Below the pieces are notes generated by a model. That model saw only the letters and a list, made by a program, of their open reading frames with translations. It did no database searches and was not told the DNA's origin. The translations under genes were made by a program, and so were the position numbers. Of a stretch of 64,000 bases of DNA, positions 1 through 6,898 are shown piece by piece (the first letter of the stretch is position 1; each line of letters begins with the position of its first letter). The DNA is taken from assembly GCA_934456435.1 (NCBI GenBank), contig CAKSHH010000002.1, forward strand, positions 166,046 to 230,045. Reading direction: 5' to 3'. This DNA is from an uncultured Eubacteriales bacterium. Its GTDB lineage: Bacteria; Bacillota; Clostridia; Oscillospirales; Acutalibacteraceae.

Positions 1-10
1 TACCGCACAG

Positions 11-51
11 AAAAATCCACCGAATCGGGTAATTTGTTCGATTCGGTGGAT
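11..51 (-). terminator. Intrinsic terminator after lysC
   Basis: A 13-bp perfect stem (15-27 with 39-51) is followed, reading leftward, by a short T run, 20 bases beyond the lysC stop. It should end the hom-lysC transcript. The bases to its left (TACCGCACAG) resemble one end of the dispersed element described at 6673, but the window edge cuts it off. Confidence 0.85.
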
Positions 52-68
52 GAATTTCGGCTTTGAAA

Positions 69-1277
69 TCAGTCGTTGCCGAAGAATGCTTCGTGAACTG
101 CCGATACAGCCTTGTCGGCGTCATTCTCGTCAATGAGAACGGAAATTTTTATCTCGCTTGTTGATATAGTCTGAATGTTGATTCCCTTGCCGTAGAGAGC
201 CTCAAACATTTTGGAAGCAGTGCCGGGGTGGGTCTCCATGCCTGCGCCGACGACGGAAACCTTGGCTACCGTGTTGTCGCTGAATACCTTTGCGTCGCCG
301 ATGAACGGAAGAGCCTTGATGCACTCAACGGCTTCGGCTTCGTTTGCCATGCTTACGGTGAAAACGATATCCTTTGTGTTGTCTCTGCCAACCGACTGGA
401 GAATGATATCAACATTTATGTTGTTCTTTGCAAGCTGTGAGAAAACCTTGAATGCAATTCCCGGAACATCCTCAACGCCTACGATAGAAATTTTTGATAC
501 GTCCTTATCTTTTGTTACGCCTCTGACTAACATCTTTTCCATTTTAGTGGTCTCCTTTACGATTGTTCCCGGAATCGGGTTAAGGCTTGAAATAACCTCA
601 AGCTCAACATTGTATTTTTTAGCCATCTCAACCGAACGGTTGTTAAGTACCTGCGCGCCGAGGGTTGCAAGTTCGAGCATCTCGTCGTAAGTGATTTCCT
701 CAAGACGGCGAGCACCCTTAACCTTGCGCGGGTCGGCGGTGTAAACACCGTCAACGTCCGTGAAAATCTGACATCTGTTTGCATTGAGAGCCGCGGCAAT
801 GGCAACTGCGCTTGTGTCGGAACCGCCTCTGCCGAGGGTCGTCATATCCTGATATTTGTTAAGACCCTGGAAGCCCGCGACAACAACGATTTTACGGTTG
901 TCAAGCTCCGTCTTGATTCGGTCGGTCTCGACCTTCTTTATTCTTGCTGCCGAATAAACAGAATCGGTGCGGAAGCCTGCCTGCCAGCCGAGGAGAGAAA
1001 TTGCAGGACAGCCGAGCTCCTCAATAGCCATTGCAAGCAGAGCGATCGAAATCTGCTCGCCTGCTGCCATGAGCATATCCATCTCTCTTTTTGAGTTGTG
1101 AGAGCTGATTTCCTTTGCTTTGGCGATAAGGTCGTCCGTTGTATCTCCCTGAGCGGAAACGACAACAACAACGTCATTTCCTTTTTTGTAAGTATCTGTT
1201 ACGATTTTCGCAACGTTCATCACACGTTCTGTGTTGGCGACCGAGCTGCCGCCGAATTTCTGAACTATAAGTCCCAT
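69..1277 (-). CDS. lysC: Aspartate kinase
   Basis: This 402-residue enzyme phosphorylates aspartate, the first step toward lysine, threonine, methionine and diaminopimelate. The N-terminal amino-acid kinase domain (about 1-245) opens with the KFGGSSVA signature at residues 7-14 and has the LGRGGSDTSA nucleotide/substrate loop near residue 150. The C-terminal third carries two ACT domains (about 265-402), including VEDVPGIAFKVF and GAGMETHPGTASKMF, where feedback-inhibiting amino acids bind in this family. Length and architecture fit the monofunctional type. It lies 83 bases downstream of homoserine dehydrogenase on the same strand, so the two are probably co-transcribed. No lysine riboswitch or T-box is visible upstream. 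Which amino acid inhibits it cannot be read from the sequence. Confidence 0.96.
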   Translation of the reverse strand: MGLIVQKFGGSSVANTERVMNVAKIVTDTYKKGNDVVVVVSAQGDTTDDLIAKAKEISSHNSKREMDMLMAAGEQISIALLAMAIEELGCPAISLLGWQAGFRTDSVYSAARIKKVETDRIKTELDNRKIVVVAGFQGLNKYQDMTTLGRGGSDTSAVAIAAALNANRCQIFTDVDGVYTADPRKVKGARRLEEITYDEMLELATLGAQVLNNRSVEMAKKYNVELEVISSLNPIPGTIVKETTKMEKMLVRGVTKDKDVSKISIVGVEDVPGIAFKVFSQLAKNNINVDIILQSVGRDNTKDIVFTVSMANEAEAVECIKALPFIGDAKVFSDNTVAKVSVVGAGMETHPGTASKMFEALYGKGINIQTISTSEIKISVLIDENDADKAVSAVHEAFFGND

Positions 1278-1299
1278 ATCAATTCACCACTTTTTATTA

Positions 1300-1350
1300 T
1301 TAAGACCGCACCGCACAGCCGGCGGCTCGTCTTGCTTGAATGTATCTGTA
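1300..1350 (+). repeat. Partial copy of the TTAAGACA-ended element
   Basis: In the gap between hom and lysC, a stretch begins TTAAGACCGCACCGCACA. It matches the end of the 6673-6841 element (TTAAGACAGCACCGCACA) at 17 of 18 positions. It continues with CTTGCTTGAAT, which is also inside that element at the equivalent distance. The other arm is missing, so this looks like a truncated or decayed copy. Confidence 0.55.
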
Positions 1351-1360
1351 AAAAATCTGT

Positions 1361-2593
1361 TTAGAAATTAACAGTTCTTATTGTTGAGAGAATCTCGACT
1401 CCGTCAAGCTTTGCAAGCTTTTCGCGCAGAGCACCCTCCTTGTCCCATGGGGTTACAAAAGCAAACTCGTTTTCGGGAGCGTTGCTTCTTGAAAGTACCT
1501 GTACGTTGCCGAAAATTTCTTCGGCTTTCGCAAGAGCTTCTGCCTTGTTGCCGACAGCGCGGACATACAGCGCGGTTTCGGCGTCGTTATAATCAACAAC
1601 ATATCCGTCGGCTGCCTTGTCCCACTTGATACCCTTGTTATGACCGATATTCTGAGCACAGTCGATTACGTCGGCAACAACGGCGCTTGCGGTTGCCATT
1701 TTGCCGGCACCCTGACCGTAGAAAGCAACATCACCGACTGCATTACCGCGAACCAGTACGCTGTTGTAAACACCGTTGACGCCCGAAAGAATGCTTGAAT
1801 CGGAAACAAATGCCGGAGTAACCATTGCGGATACGCCGTCTCCGACCTTCTTCGCTCTGCCGAGGAGCTTGATCACTCCGCCCCATGAGCGCGCATATTC
1901 GACGTCCTCAAGCGTGATCTTCGTTATTCCCTCGGTATGAACGGACGAGGGATAAACGTGTCTGCCGAAGCAGAGAGCGGCAAGAATACAAATTTTGCGG
2001 CACGCGTCAAAGCCTTCGACATCGGCAGTCGGGTCCTTTTCGGCATAGCCGTTTTCCTGAGCAAGCTTAAGAGCGTCCGCAAAGCTCATTGAATCGAAAA
2101 TCATTTTCGAGAGAATGAAGTTTGTGGTTCCGTTGAGTATTCCGGCAACCTCGGTGATCTCGTTTGCAGAAAGGCATTGAAAAATCGGGCGAAGCACGGG
2201 AATGCCTCCGCCGACGCTCGCTTCAAACATAAAGTTTACGTTGTTTTTTGCCGCAATCTCAAGCAGGACATCGCCCTTTTCGGCGACAAGCTCCTTGTTT
2301 GAGGTGACGACGGACTTGCCCTTTTCAAGGCAGGCGGAAACAAACTCAAAAGCGGGGTGCAGACCGCCCATTGCCTCCGCAACTATTTTGACATCATCAT
2401 CGTTGAGAATAACGTTAAAGTCGTCAATTATTTTGTCTTCGTTTTTGTCTCCCGGAAATTTTCTCAGGTCGAGAATATACTTGACGTTTATACTTTCCGG
2501 GCGGCATTTGTCGGCGATTTTTCGGTTGTTGAGCGAAATAACTTCCGCAACTCCGGAACCAACCACACCGTAGCCTAAAACAGCTATATCCAT
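1361..2593 (-). CDS. hom: Homoserine dehydrogenase
   Basis: This 410-residue enzyme reduces aspartate semialdehyde to homoserine with NAD(P)H, committing carbon to threonine and methionine. The N-terminal Rossmann fold opens MDIAVLGYGVVGSGV (GxGxxG-type nucleotide loop). The catalytic domain has the family stretch LNGTTNFILSKM, then AQENGYAEKDPTADVEG and a buried GRHV segment. The C-terminal region (about 335-410) looks like an ACT-type regulatory domain. An in-frame ATG exists 11 codons upstream, but 2593 is preferred because a GGGAG ribosome site sits just upstream and the nucleotide-binding strand starts at once. It is upstream of and co-directional with lysC. Confidence 0.95.
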   Translation of the reverse strand: MDIAVLGYGVVGSGVAEVISLNNRKIADKCRPESINVKYILDLRKFPGDKNEDKIIDDFNVILNDDDVKIVAEAMGGLHPAFEFVSACLEKGKSVVTSNKELVAEKGDVLLEIAAKNNVNFMFEASVGGGIPVLRPIFQCLSANEITEVAGILNGTTNFILSKMIFDSMSFADALKLAQENGYAEKDPTADVEGFDACRKICILAALCFGRHVYPSSVHTEGITKITLEDVEYARSWGGVIKLLGRAKKVGDGVSAMVTPAFVSDSSILSGVNGVYNSVLVRGNAVGDVAFYGQGAGKMATASAVVADVIDCAQNIGHNKGIKWDKAADGYVVDYNDAETALYVRAVGNKAEALAKAEEIFGNVQVLSRSNAPENEFAFVTPWDKEGALREKLAKLDGVEILSTIRTVNF

Positions 2594-2712
2594 TGTTTTC
2601 AACTCCCTGTTTTGTTTGAGCAACAAAACCTCAATATACCGATATAGTTTATCATAAAACTGTCAAATAATAAAGTCTTTTTTAAAAAATTTTCTTTTTT
2701 TCTCAATTTTAT

Positions 2713-2739
2713 TTGCATTAAGCTCTTTTATGGTATAAT
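2713..2739 (+). promoter_or_regulatory. Promoter for the AI-2E family gene
   Basis: TTGCAT and TATAAT are 15 bases apart, and the -10 is of the extended kind (TGGTATAAT). The spacing is short, but the extended -10 compensates. It lies 41 bases before the start at 2781. Confidence 0.55.
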
Positions 2740-2780
2740 ATATTCAATATAAGTGTTTATGTTACTGAAGGAGTGAAAAT

Positions 2781-4010
2781 ATGGATAAAGTCGAAATCAG
2801 ACGCAAAAAAATTATAAATATAGTCTATTACGCCATTGTATTAGGTTTGGCATATTTATTCCTGAAATACTGCTTCTCGATGTTTGCACCGTTCCTTATC
2901 GCATTTTTTATTGCTGTAATCGTGCAAAGACCAACCAATTTTATAACAAGAAAGACAAAGATTAAAAAGGGAATAACAGCAACTGTTCTGGTTCTTCTCC
3001 TGTATTTGATTATTGCCGCATTGATTTCGCTCATCGGCGTAAAGCTTGTTGACGGAATAAAGAGTCTCATTGCTTTTATTCAGTCAAAGCTGACGGATAT
3101 TCCGACCTTGATTGAGAACGTCAAGAATTGGTCGCTGAACGTCGTCGGATTTTTGCCCGACAGCCTTGAAGTAAAGGCAACTCAGTCAATGGTACCGTTC
3201 TTTGACGCATTGAAAGAAAAGAGCGCAACGGAAATCGCAAGCTTTATTATGGATAAGGCGTCGAACGGAGAGAAGTTCTCACTTTCGAGCCTTTCAACTC
3301 CGCTCAGCGGAATTTGGAGCACGGCGAAGCAGATTCCGTCTGTTTTCGTTGCCGTTATGATAGCGATAGTTTCCTCATGTTTTATGGCTGTTGACTATGA
3401 CCGTCTTGTTAAATTTATTAAGAGTCAGATATCCGAAGAAAATGAAAGCAAGCTTTCGGCCACAAAGCGGATTGTGTTTAAGTCGCTCGGAAAACTTATC
3501 AAATCGTATGTCCTTATCATTTGCATAACGGGACTTGAACTTTTTGTCGGATTGAATTTCCTTACCCTTATCGGCATATACAAGGACGGCAACATTCTTG
3601 CTCTGTCGCTGATTATTGCCGTGCTTGACATTCTTCCCGTTATCGGAACGGGTACGTTTATGGTTCCGTGGGCGCTTTACAGCCTGATAACCGGCAAGAT
3701 AGGACTTGCAATAGGACTGTTTGTGGTTTATGCGATAATCTATGTTGTCAGACAGATCATTGAACCGAAAATTGTCGGCGGAACGGTTGACTTGCCGTCG
3801 TTCGTCACCCTTATGGGTATGTATATCGGTTCGCAGCTCTTCGGATTTATCGGCATCTTCCTTGTCCCGATACTGATAATCATAATAAAACTTCTCAATG
3901 ACGAGGGCGTGGTTCATATCTGGAAGAAGAGTGACGCCTTTGACGACGAGGTTTCAAAAGAACCGCGTATAAAGCTTTCCAAACTCTCATTCGGGAAAAA
4001 GAAGAAGTAA
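2781..4010 (+). CDS. AI-2E/YtvI-type membrane transporter family protein
   Basis: This 409-residue polytopic membrane protein belongs to the AI-2E transporter family (PerM/YtvI/YueF type), whose proven roles include export or ion-linked transport. Sporulation relatives are called YtvI. A cluster of hydrophobic segments lies at about 15-100, a soluble middle section at about 105-180, and the conserved C-terminal half has GLNFLTLIGIYKDG, DILPVIGTGTFMVPW and RQIIEPKIVGGTVDLP, the family hallmark. The tail is basic (KLSKLSFGKKKK). It has its own promoter and ribosome site (GAAGGAGTG) and is followed by a terminator, so it is monocistronic. The substrate is unknown. Confidence 0.85.
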   Translation: MDKVEIRRKKIINIVYYAIVLGLAYLFLKYCFSMFAPFLIAFFIAVIVQRPTNFITRKTKIKKGITATVLVLLLYLIIAALISLIGVKLVDGIKSLIAFIQSKLTDIPTLIENVKNWSLNVVGFLPDSLEVKATQSMVPFFDALKEKSATEIASFIMDKASNGEKFSLSSLSTPLSGIWSTAKQIPSVFVAVMIAIVSSCFMAVDYDRLVKFIKSQISEENESKLSATKRIVFKSLGKLIKSYVLIICITGLELFVGLNFLTLIGIYKDGNILALSLIIAVLDILPVIGTGTFMVPWALYSLITGKIGLAIGLFVVYAIIYVVRQIIEPKIVGGTVDLPSFVTLMGMYIGSQLFGFIGIFLVPILIIIIKLLNDEGVVHIWKKSDAFDDEVSKEPRIKLSKLSFGKKKK

Positions 4011-4029
4011 AATACAAAAGAATACACAG

Positions 4030-4059
4030 AAAAGAGGCCGTGTTTCACGACCTCTTTTA
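4030..4059. terminator. Bidirectional terminator
   Basis: The stem AAAAGAGG-CGTG pairs with CACG-CCTCTTTT around a three-base loop. T-rich flanks on both strands let it serve the rightward gene before it and the leftward XRE gene after it. Confidence 0.8.
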
Positions 4060-4092
4060 TAGTTTGAAATCGCTGTCGGTTTGACGGCGATT

Positions 4093-4392
4093 TTATTTTT
4101 TCTTTTTTACGGCGCAAATAAATTCCGAAAGCTTGATTTGCTCGTCGTCATCCAAAAGCTGAATTGCGGAAATCAGGTATGGATTGACTTGGTTTTTCGG
4201 TTCGGCGAAGAAATCCTGCATAGAGATATCGAGAGCGAAACATATATACGAAAGCATTTCAACGGTCGGATTTTTTTGACCCATTTCAAGGTCGCGCAGG
4301 TAGCTTTGTGAAACTCCGGCAAGGTTAGCCAGTTTATTTGTGCTGATATTTTTTCGTTCTCTTAATTCAACTATTCTTTTTCCGACGTCCAT
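4093..4392 (-). CDS. XRE-family transcriptional regulator
   Basis: This 99-residue protein is mostly one helix-turn-helix domain of the Cro/CI (XRE) type, residues about 4-62: VGKRIVELRERKNISTNKLA, then LAGVSQSYLRDLEMGQKNP (recognition helix region), then LSYICFALDISMQDFF. The C-terminal tail (DDEQIKLSEFICAVKKKK) may help dimerization. It is transcribed away from the secreted-protein genes at 4527-6676, and the shared 134-base gap holds related inverted sites (4408-4418 and 4461-4471). That arrangement suggests it represses itself and the divergent operon (inference). The ligand or inducer is unknown. Confidence 0.9.
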   Translation of the reverse strand: MDVGKRIVELRERKNISTNKLANLAGVSQSYLRDLEMGQKNPTVEMLSYICFALDISMQDFFAEPKNQVNPYLISAIQLLDDDEQIKLSEFICAVKKKK

Positions 4393-4407
4393 TTAATCAC
4401 CTCATAT

Positions 4408-4479
4408 ACTATAATAATCGTTATTGCGAAAAATAATTACATTTATAGTGTTGACATATTATTGTTATAGTGATAAAAT
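4408..4479 (+). promoter_or_regulatory. Divergent control region: promoter and candidate XRE operators
   Basis: A strong rightward promoter, TTGACA (4451-4456), 17 bases, TAAAAT (4474-4479), serves the 4527 gene. ATTGTTATAGT (4461-4471) lies between its -35 and -10. The reverse strand at 4408-4418 reads ATTATTATAGT, 10 of 11 the same, close to the XRE start. The paired sites in a divergent gap fit operators for the XRE protein. Confidence 0.5.
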
Positions 4480-4526
4480 ATCATCACAATTGAAATAATT
4501 ACGTTTGTGAAAAAAGGAGGGGCGAT

Positions 4527-4973
4527 ATGAAGAAAATTATTTCTGTTGTGTTGATTTTGGCGGTTGTCGGCGTCGGTATTTATTTTGTTGCTTCGCACAA
4601 AAGCGATGAGGACAAGATAGTTGAACGCTTGGAGGCTTTTGAAACCGCCTATGCAAGCGGAGATATGGACGGATGCCTTGACTGTCTGGATTCAAAAAGC
4701 CGAAATGCCTTAAAGGGCATTGGTAAGGTCAGTTCGGCGCTCGGATACGGTGTCGGAGATTTGTTCAGCGGTTTGTTTTCTTTGGGAGTTGCCGTTCAGG
4801 ACGAGCAGGTGAAATTCACGGTTAAAAAGATCAGCTACACCGATGAGACCCATGCAAAGGTAACTGCGGAGGTTTGGCTGAGCGAGGACTACCTATACAG
4901 CGAATCCACAAGTGAAGAAGTTATTGAAATGGTTAAGGAAAAAGACGATTGGTATATAGTTGAAGATTTTTAA
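4527..4973 (+). CDS. Membrane-anchored or secreted protein of unknown function
   Basis: The protein has 148 residues. A signal-anchor segment (MKKIISVVLILAVVGVGIYF) lacks a lipobox Cys and a clear cleavage site, so it may stay anchored. The rest is a soluble acidic domain with KIVERLEAFETAYASGDMDGCLDCLD, then a beta-rich end (VKFTVKKISYTDETHAKVTAEVWLS). This helix-then-strands pattern resembles NTF2-like/DUF4878-type extracellular domains (inference from pattern only). The ribosome site is AAAGGAGGGG. The next gene begins 12 bases after its stop with an overlapping Shine-Dalgarno, so the two are an operon, probably under the divergent XRE regulator. Confidence 0.8.
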   Translation: MKKIISVVLILAVVGVGIYFVASHKSDEDKIVERLEAFETAYASGDMDGCLDCLDSKSRNALKGIGKVSSALGYGVGDLFSGLFSLGVAVQDEQVKFTVKKISYTDETHAKVTAEVWLSEDYLYSESTSEEVIEMVKEKDDWYIVEDF

Positions 4974-4985
4974 GGAGGTACAGAA

Positions 4986-6209
4986 GTGAAAAAAGCAATA
5001 TCGTTCATTTTGATTCTGTCGTTGATTTTTTCTTTCTCGGCTTGCGGAAAAAAGAAAAAATCAGACATTGAGGTCGTAAAGGAGTACGAATCTCAAACAC
5101 TCGAAGAAAACCATAACGGAGAACAAAAGACCGCGCTTAATCCGACAGGCACTTATGATTTTAAAAACGGTTATGCTTGGATATCTATTGAAAGCGGCGG
5201 CTCAAAAACATATCATCTGATTGACACAAGCGGGAAAATAATATATACATCTACATCAATTTACGCTGTTCATGATATGAGCAATGATGCTTGTTTCGTG
5301 CAGGAAATAATAAGTGAAAATAAATATGTTTATAAAATTATAAATAAAAACGGACAGGTTGTTGCGTCTTCCGCGGACGGAAAGTTTGATGAAATTTTGG
5401 CGTCGGGAGATAATTTGTTTTTTGTTCATAAATACGAGGGCAGCATAGACAGCTCAAAAAATTTATACGGAACAATTAACGAAAAGGGCGAGTTTGTAAA
5501 TCAATTGCGAGAAGCTCCGTCGGGGGTAGTATTGAATTATTTAGATTCAAAATATATCGGCGGAAAGGCGTTTCTTATTGGATCAGTCGGGTATATTTAT
5601 ATGTCAAGCATTGACAAATATTTTGGAAAAGGTATAAAAACAGCAGAATGTATAGGAAATAATATTTACCTTATAAATGACGGCCGTGTTCAAGCAGAGG
5701 GAAGTGAAAAAGAATACAACAAATATCTTGATCATGCATACGATTGTGTCGTTATTCATGCCGACGGAACAATAGGAAATACTCCGAAATTTGAAAAAAT
5801 TGTCAGCGGCTTGCTTATAACCAGAGAAAAAGATGCCGTATCTTTTACTGACCCGACGACAGGAAAAACCTCTGTTTTTTCAAAATACTATATCAAAGAT
5901 GTTGAAGCGGCGGACAATAATGTTCTGCTGAAACTTGAAGGAAAAGACGGTAAAAACTATTTTACCGTCATAGATAAAAACTGTAATATCTTGTTTGAAC
6001 CTGTTGCCGGCTATGCTAACGCCGGAGACGGAAAAGTGTCAATAAATACAACCGATGGATATGCTGTTTTGGATTACTCAGGCAACGTTTTGATAAATCC
6101 GGGCACATACAAACCTATCAGAGCTTTTAATTCCGGAATTGCGTGGGCAAAAAATTCATCGGATCAATATGTCGGTATAGATGAAAAAGGAAATGTTGTT
6201 ATTTCATAA
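4986..6209 (+). CDS. Lipoprotein with WG-like repeats
   Basis: This 407-residue predicted lipoprotein has a signal peptide ending at a lipobox (SFSAC, Cys20). A lysine-rich stretch and then a beta-propeller-like body follow. Repeating units of the kind NGYAWISI...HLIDTSGKIIY, YKIINKNGQVV, YFTVIDKNCNILFEP, YAVLDYSGNVLINPG and YVGIDEKGNVVIS recur about every 45-60 residues, like WG (KWG) repeats of Firmicutes surface proteins. The start is GTG at 4986, chosen because AAGGAGG at 4972-4978, overlapping the previous stop, is seven bases away and the signal peptide begins there. It is more AT-rich than the housekeeping genes nearby. The role is unknown; a cell-surface location is likely. Confidence 0.8.
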   Translation: MKKAISFILILSLIFSFSACGKKKKSDIEVVKEYESQTLEENHNGEQKTALNPTGTYDFKNGYAWISIESGGSKTYHLIDTSGKIIYTSTSIYAVHDMSNDACFVQEIISENKYVYKIINKNGQVVASSADGKFDEILASGDNLFFVHKYEGSIDSSKNLYGTINEKGEFVNQLREAPSGVVLNYLDSKYIGGKAFLIGSVGYIYMSSIDKYFGKGIKTAECIGNNIYLINDGRVQAEGSEKEYNKYLDHAYDCVVIHADGTIGNTPKFEKIVSGLLITREKDAVSFTDPTTGKTSVFSKYYIKDVEAADNNVLLKLEGKDGKNYFTVIDKNCNILFEPVAGYANAGDGKVSINTTDGYAVLDYSGNVLINPGTYKPIRAFNSGIAWAKNSSDQYVGIDEKGNVVIS

Positions 6210-6232
6210 TTTAAAAGTAAAGGAGAAGTATT

Positions 6233-6676
6233 ATGTACTGTAAAAATTGCGGAAAAGAAGTGAACGAAAATGCAGCTGCATGTCTCAGCTGCGGTGCCGA
6301 TCCAAAGAAGGGCGCAAATTATTGCCCTAACTGCGGAGCGAAAACAAATGAAAATCAGGTGATTTGTACCGCTTGCGGAGTCGGTCTGACGGCGGCAAAG
6401 GGCAGCAAAAGCGGCGAGGGTAAATCAAAGACTCTTATCGGTATTCTTGCCTGCATACCGTTTGTCACAAACTTAGGTATTCATTATTATTTGATAGGAG
6501 AGAAAAATAAATTTGTAATAAATCTTGTTGCGTTTATTATCTCAAGCATTTTTATCTTGATGGCGGGTGTAGGTTTCATCGGCTATGCTGTGATTTGGAT
6601 TATCAACCTCATTTTCGGAATCCGTGTTCTTACAGGAAAGATTACCGAGGACGCCGACGGAAATCCTCTTACTTAA
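6233..6676 (+). CDS. Zinc-ribbon membrane protein
   Basis: This 147-residue protein has two adjacent zinc ribbons at its N-terminus. They are built from four CxxC knuckles: CKNCGKEVNENAAACLSCG and CPNCGAKTNENQVICTACG. After a linker come hydrophobic segments (about 72-90 and 95-135: GIHYYLIGEKNKFVINLVAF, then IFILMAGVGFIGYAVIWIINLIFGIRV), the pattern of TM2-type proteins. The zinc ribbon probably faces the cytoplasm. It is the third gene of the 4527 operon (23-base gap, AAAGGAGAAG ribosome site). Its TAA stop coincides with the TTAA end of the repeat element at 6673, so insertion may have set its C-terminus. Confidence 0.85.
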   Translation: MYCKNCGKEVNENAAACLSCGADPKKGANYCPNCGAKTNENQVICTACGVGLTAAKGSKSGEGKSKTLIGILACIPFVTNLGIHYYLIGEKNKFVINLVAFIISSIFILMAGVGFIGYAVIWIINLIFGIRVLTGKITEDADGNPLT

Positions 6677-6841
6677 GACAATGCCGCACAAATTGAGGTA
6701 CATACCTTGCTTGAATCTATTTCCGCCCTGTTGCAAAAAAATTTCTTGACTTGCGTCAGCAAGCCGGCAGGATTTTTATACACCCTGACGAAAAATCTTA
6801 CTGTGCAATTCACGCACCCCAATTGTGCGGTGCTGTCTTAA
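6673..6841. repeat. 169-bp element with about 25-bp terminal inverted repeats
   Basis: The left end TTAAGACAATGCCGCACAAA and the reverse complement of the right end, TTAAGACAGCACCGCACAAT, match over about 25 bases with few changes. The inside is noncoding. Parts of either arm recur at 1300-1350 and 37087-37170, so it is a dispersed family. Size and terminal repeats fit a MITE-like element or large hairpin repeat. No flanking duplication is evident beyond the TTAA itself. Confidence 0.65.
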
Positions 6842-6859
6842 TTTATTAAAAGAATACAA

Positions 6860-6893
6860 AACAATGCCGCGGGTTGGTTCCTGCGGCATTGTT
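6860..6893 (-). terminator. Terminator after the U32 peptidase gene
   Basis: Reading leftward, AACAATGCCGC pairs with GCGGCATTGTT around a short loop and is followed by TTTTG. It ends the zapA-U32 transcript just past the stop at 6899. Confidence 0.8.
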
Positions 6894-6898
6894 GTAGT

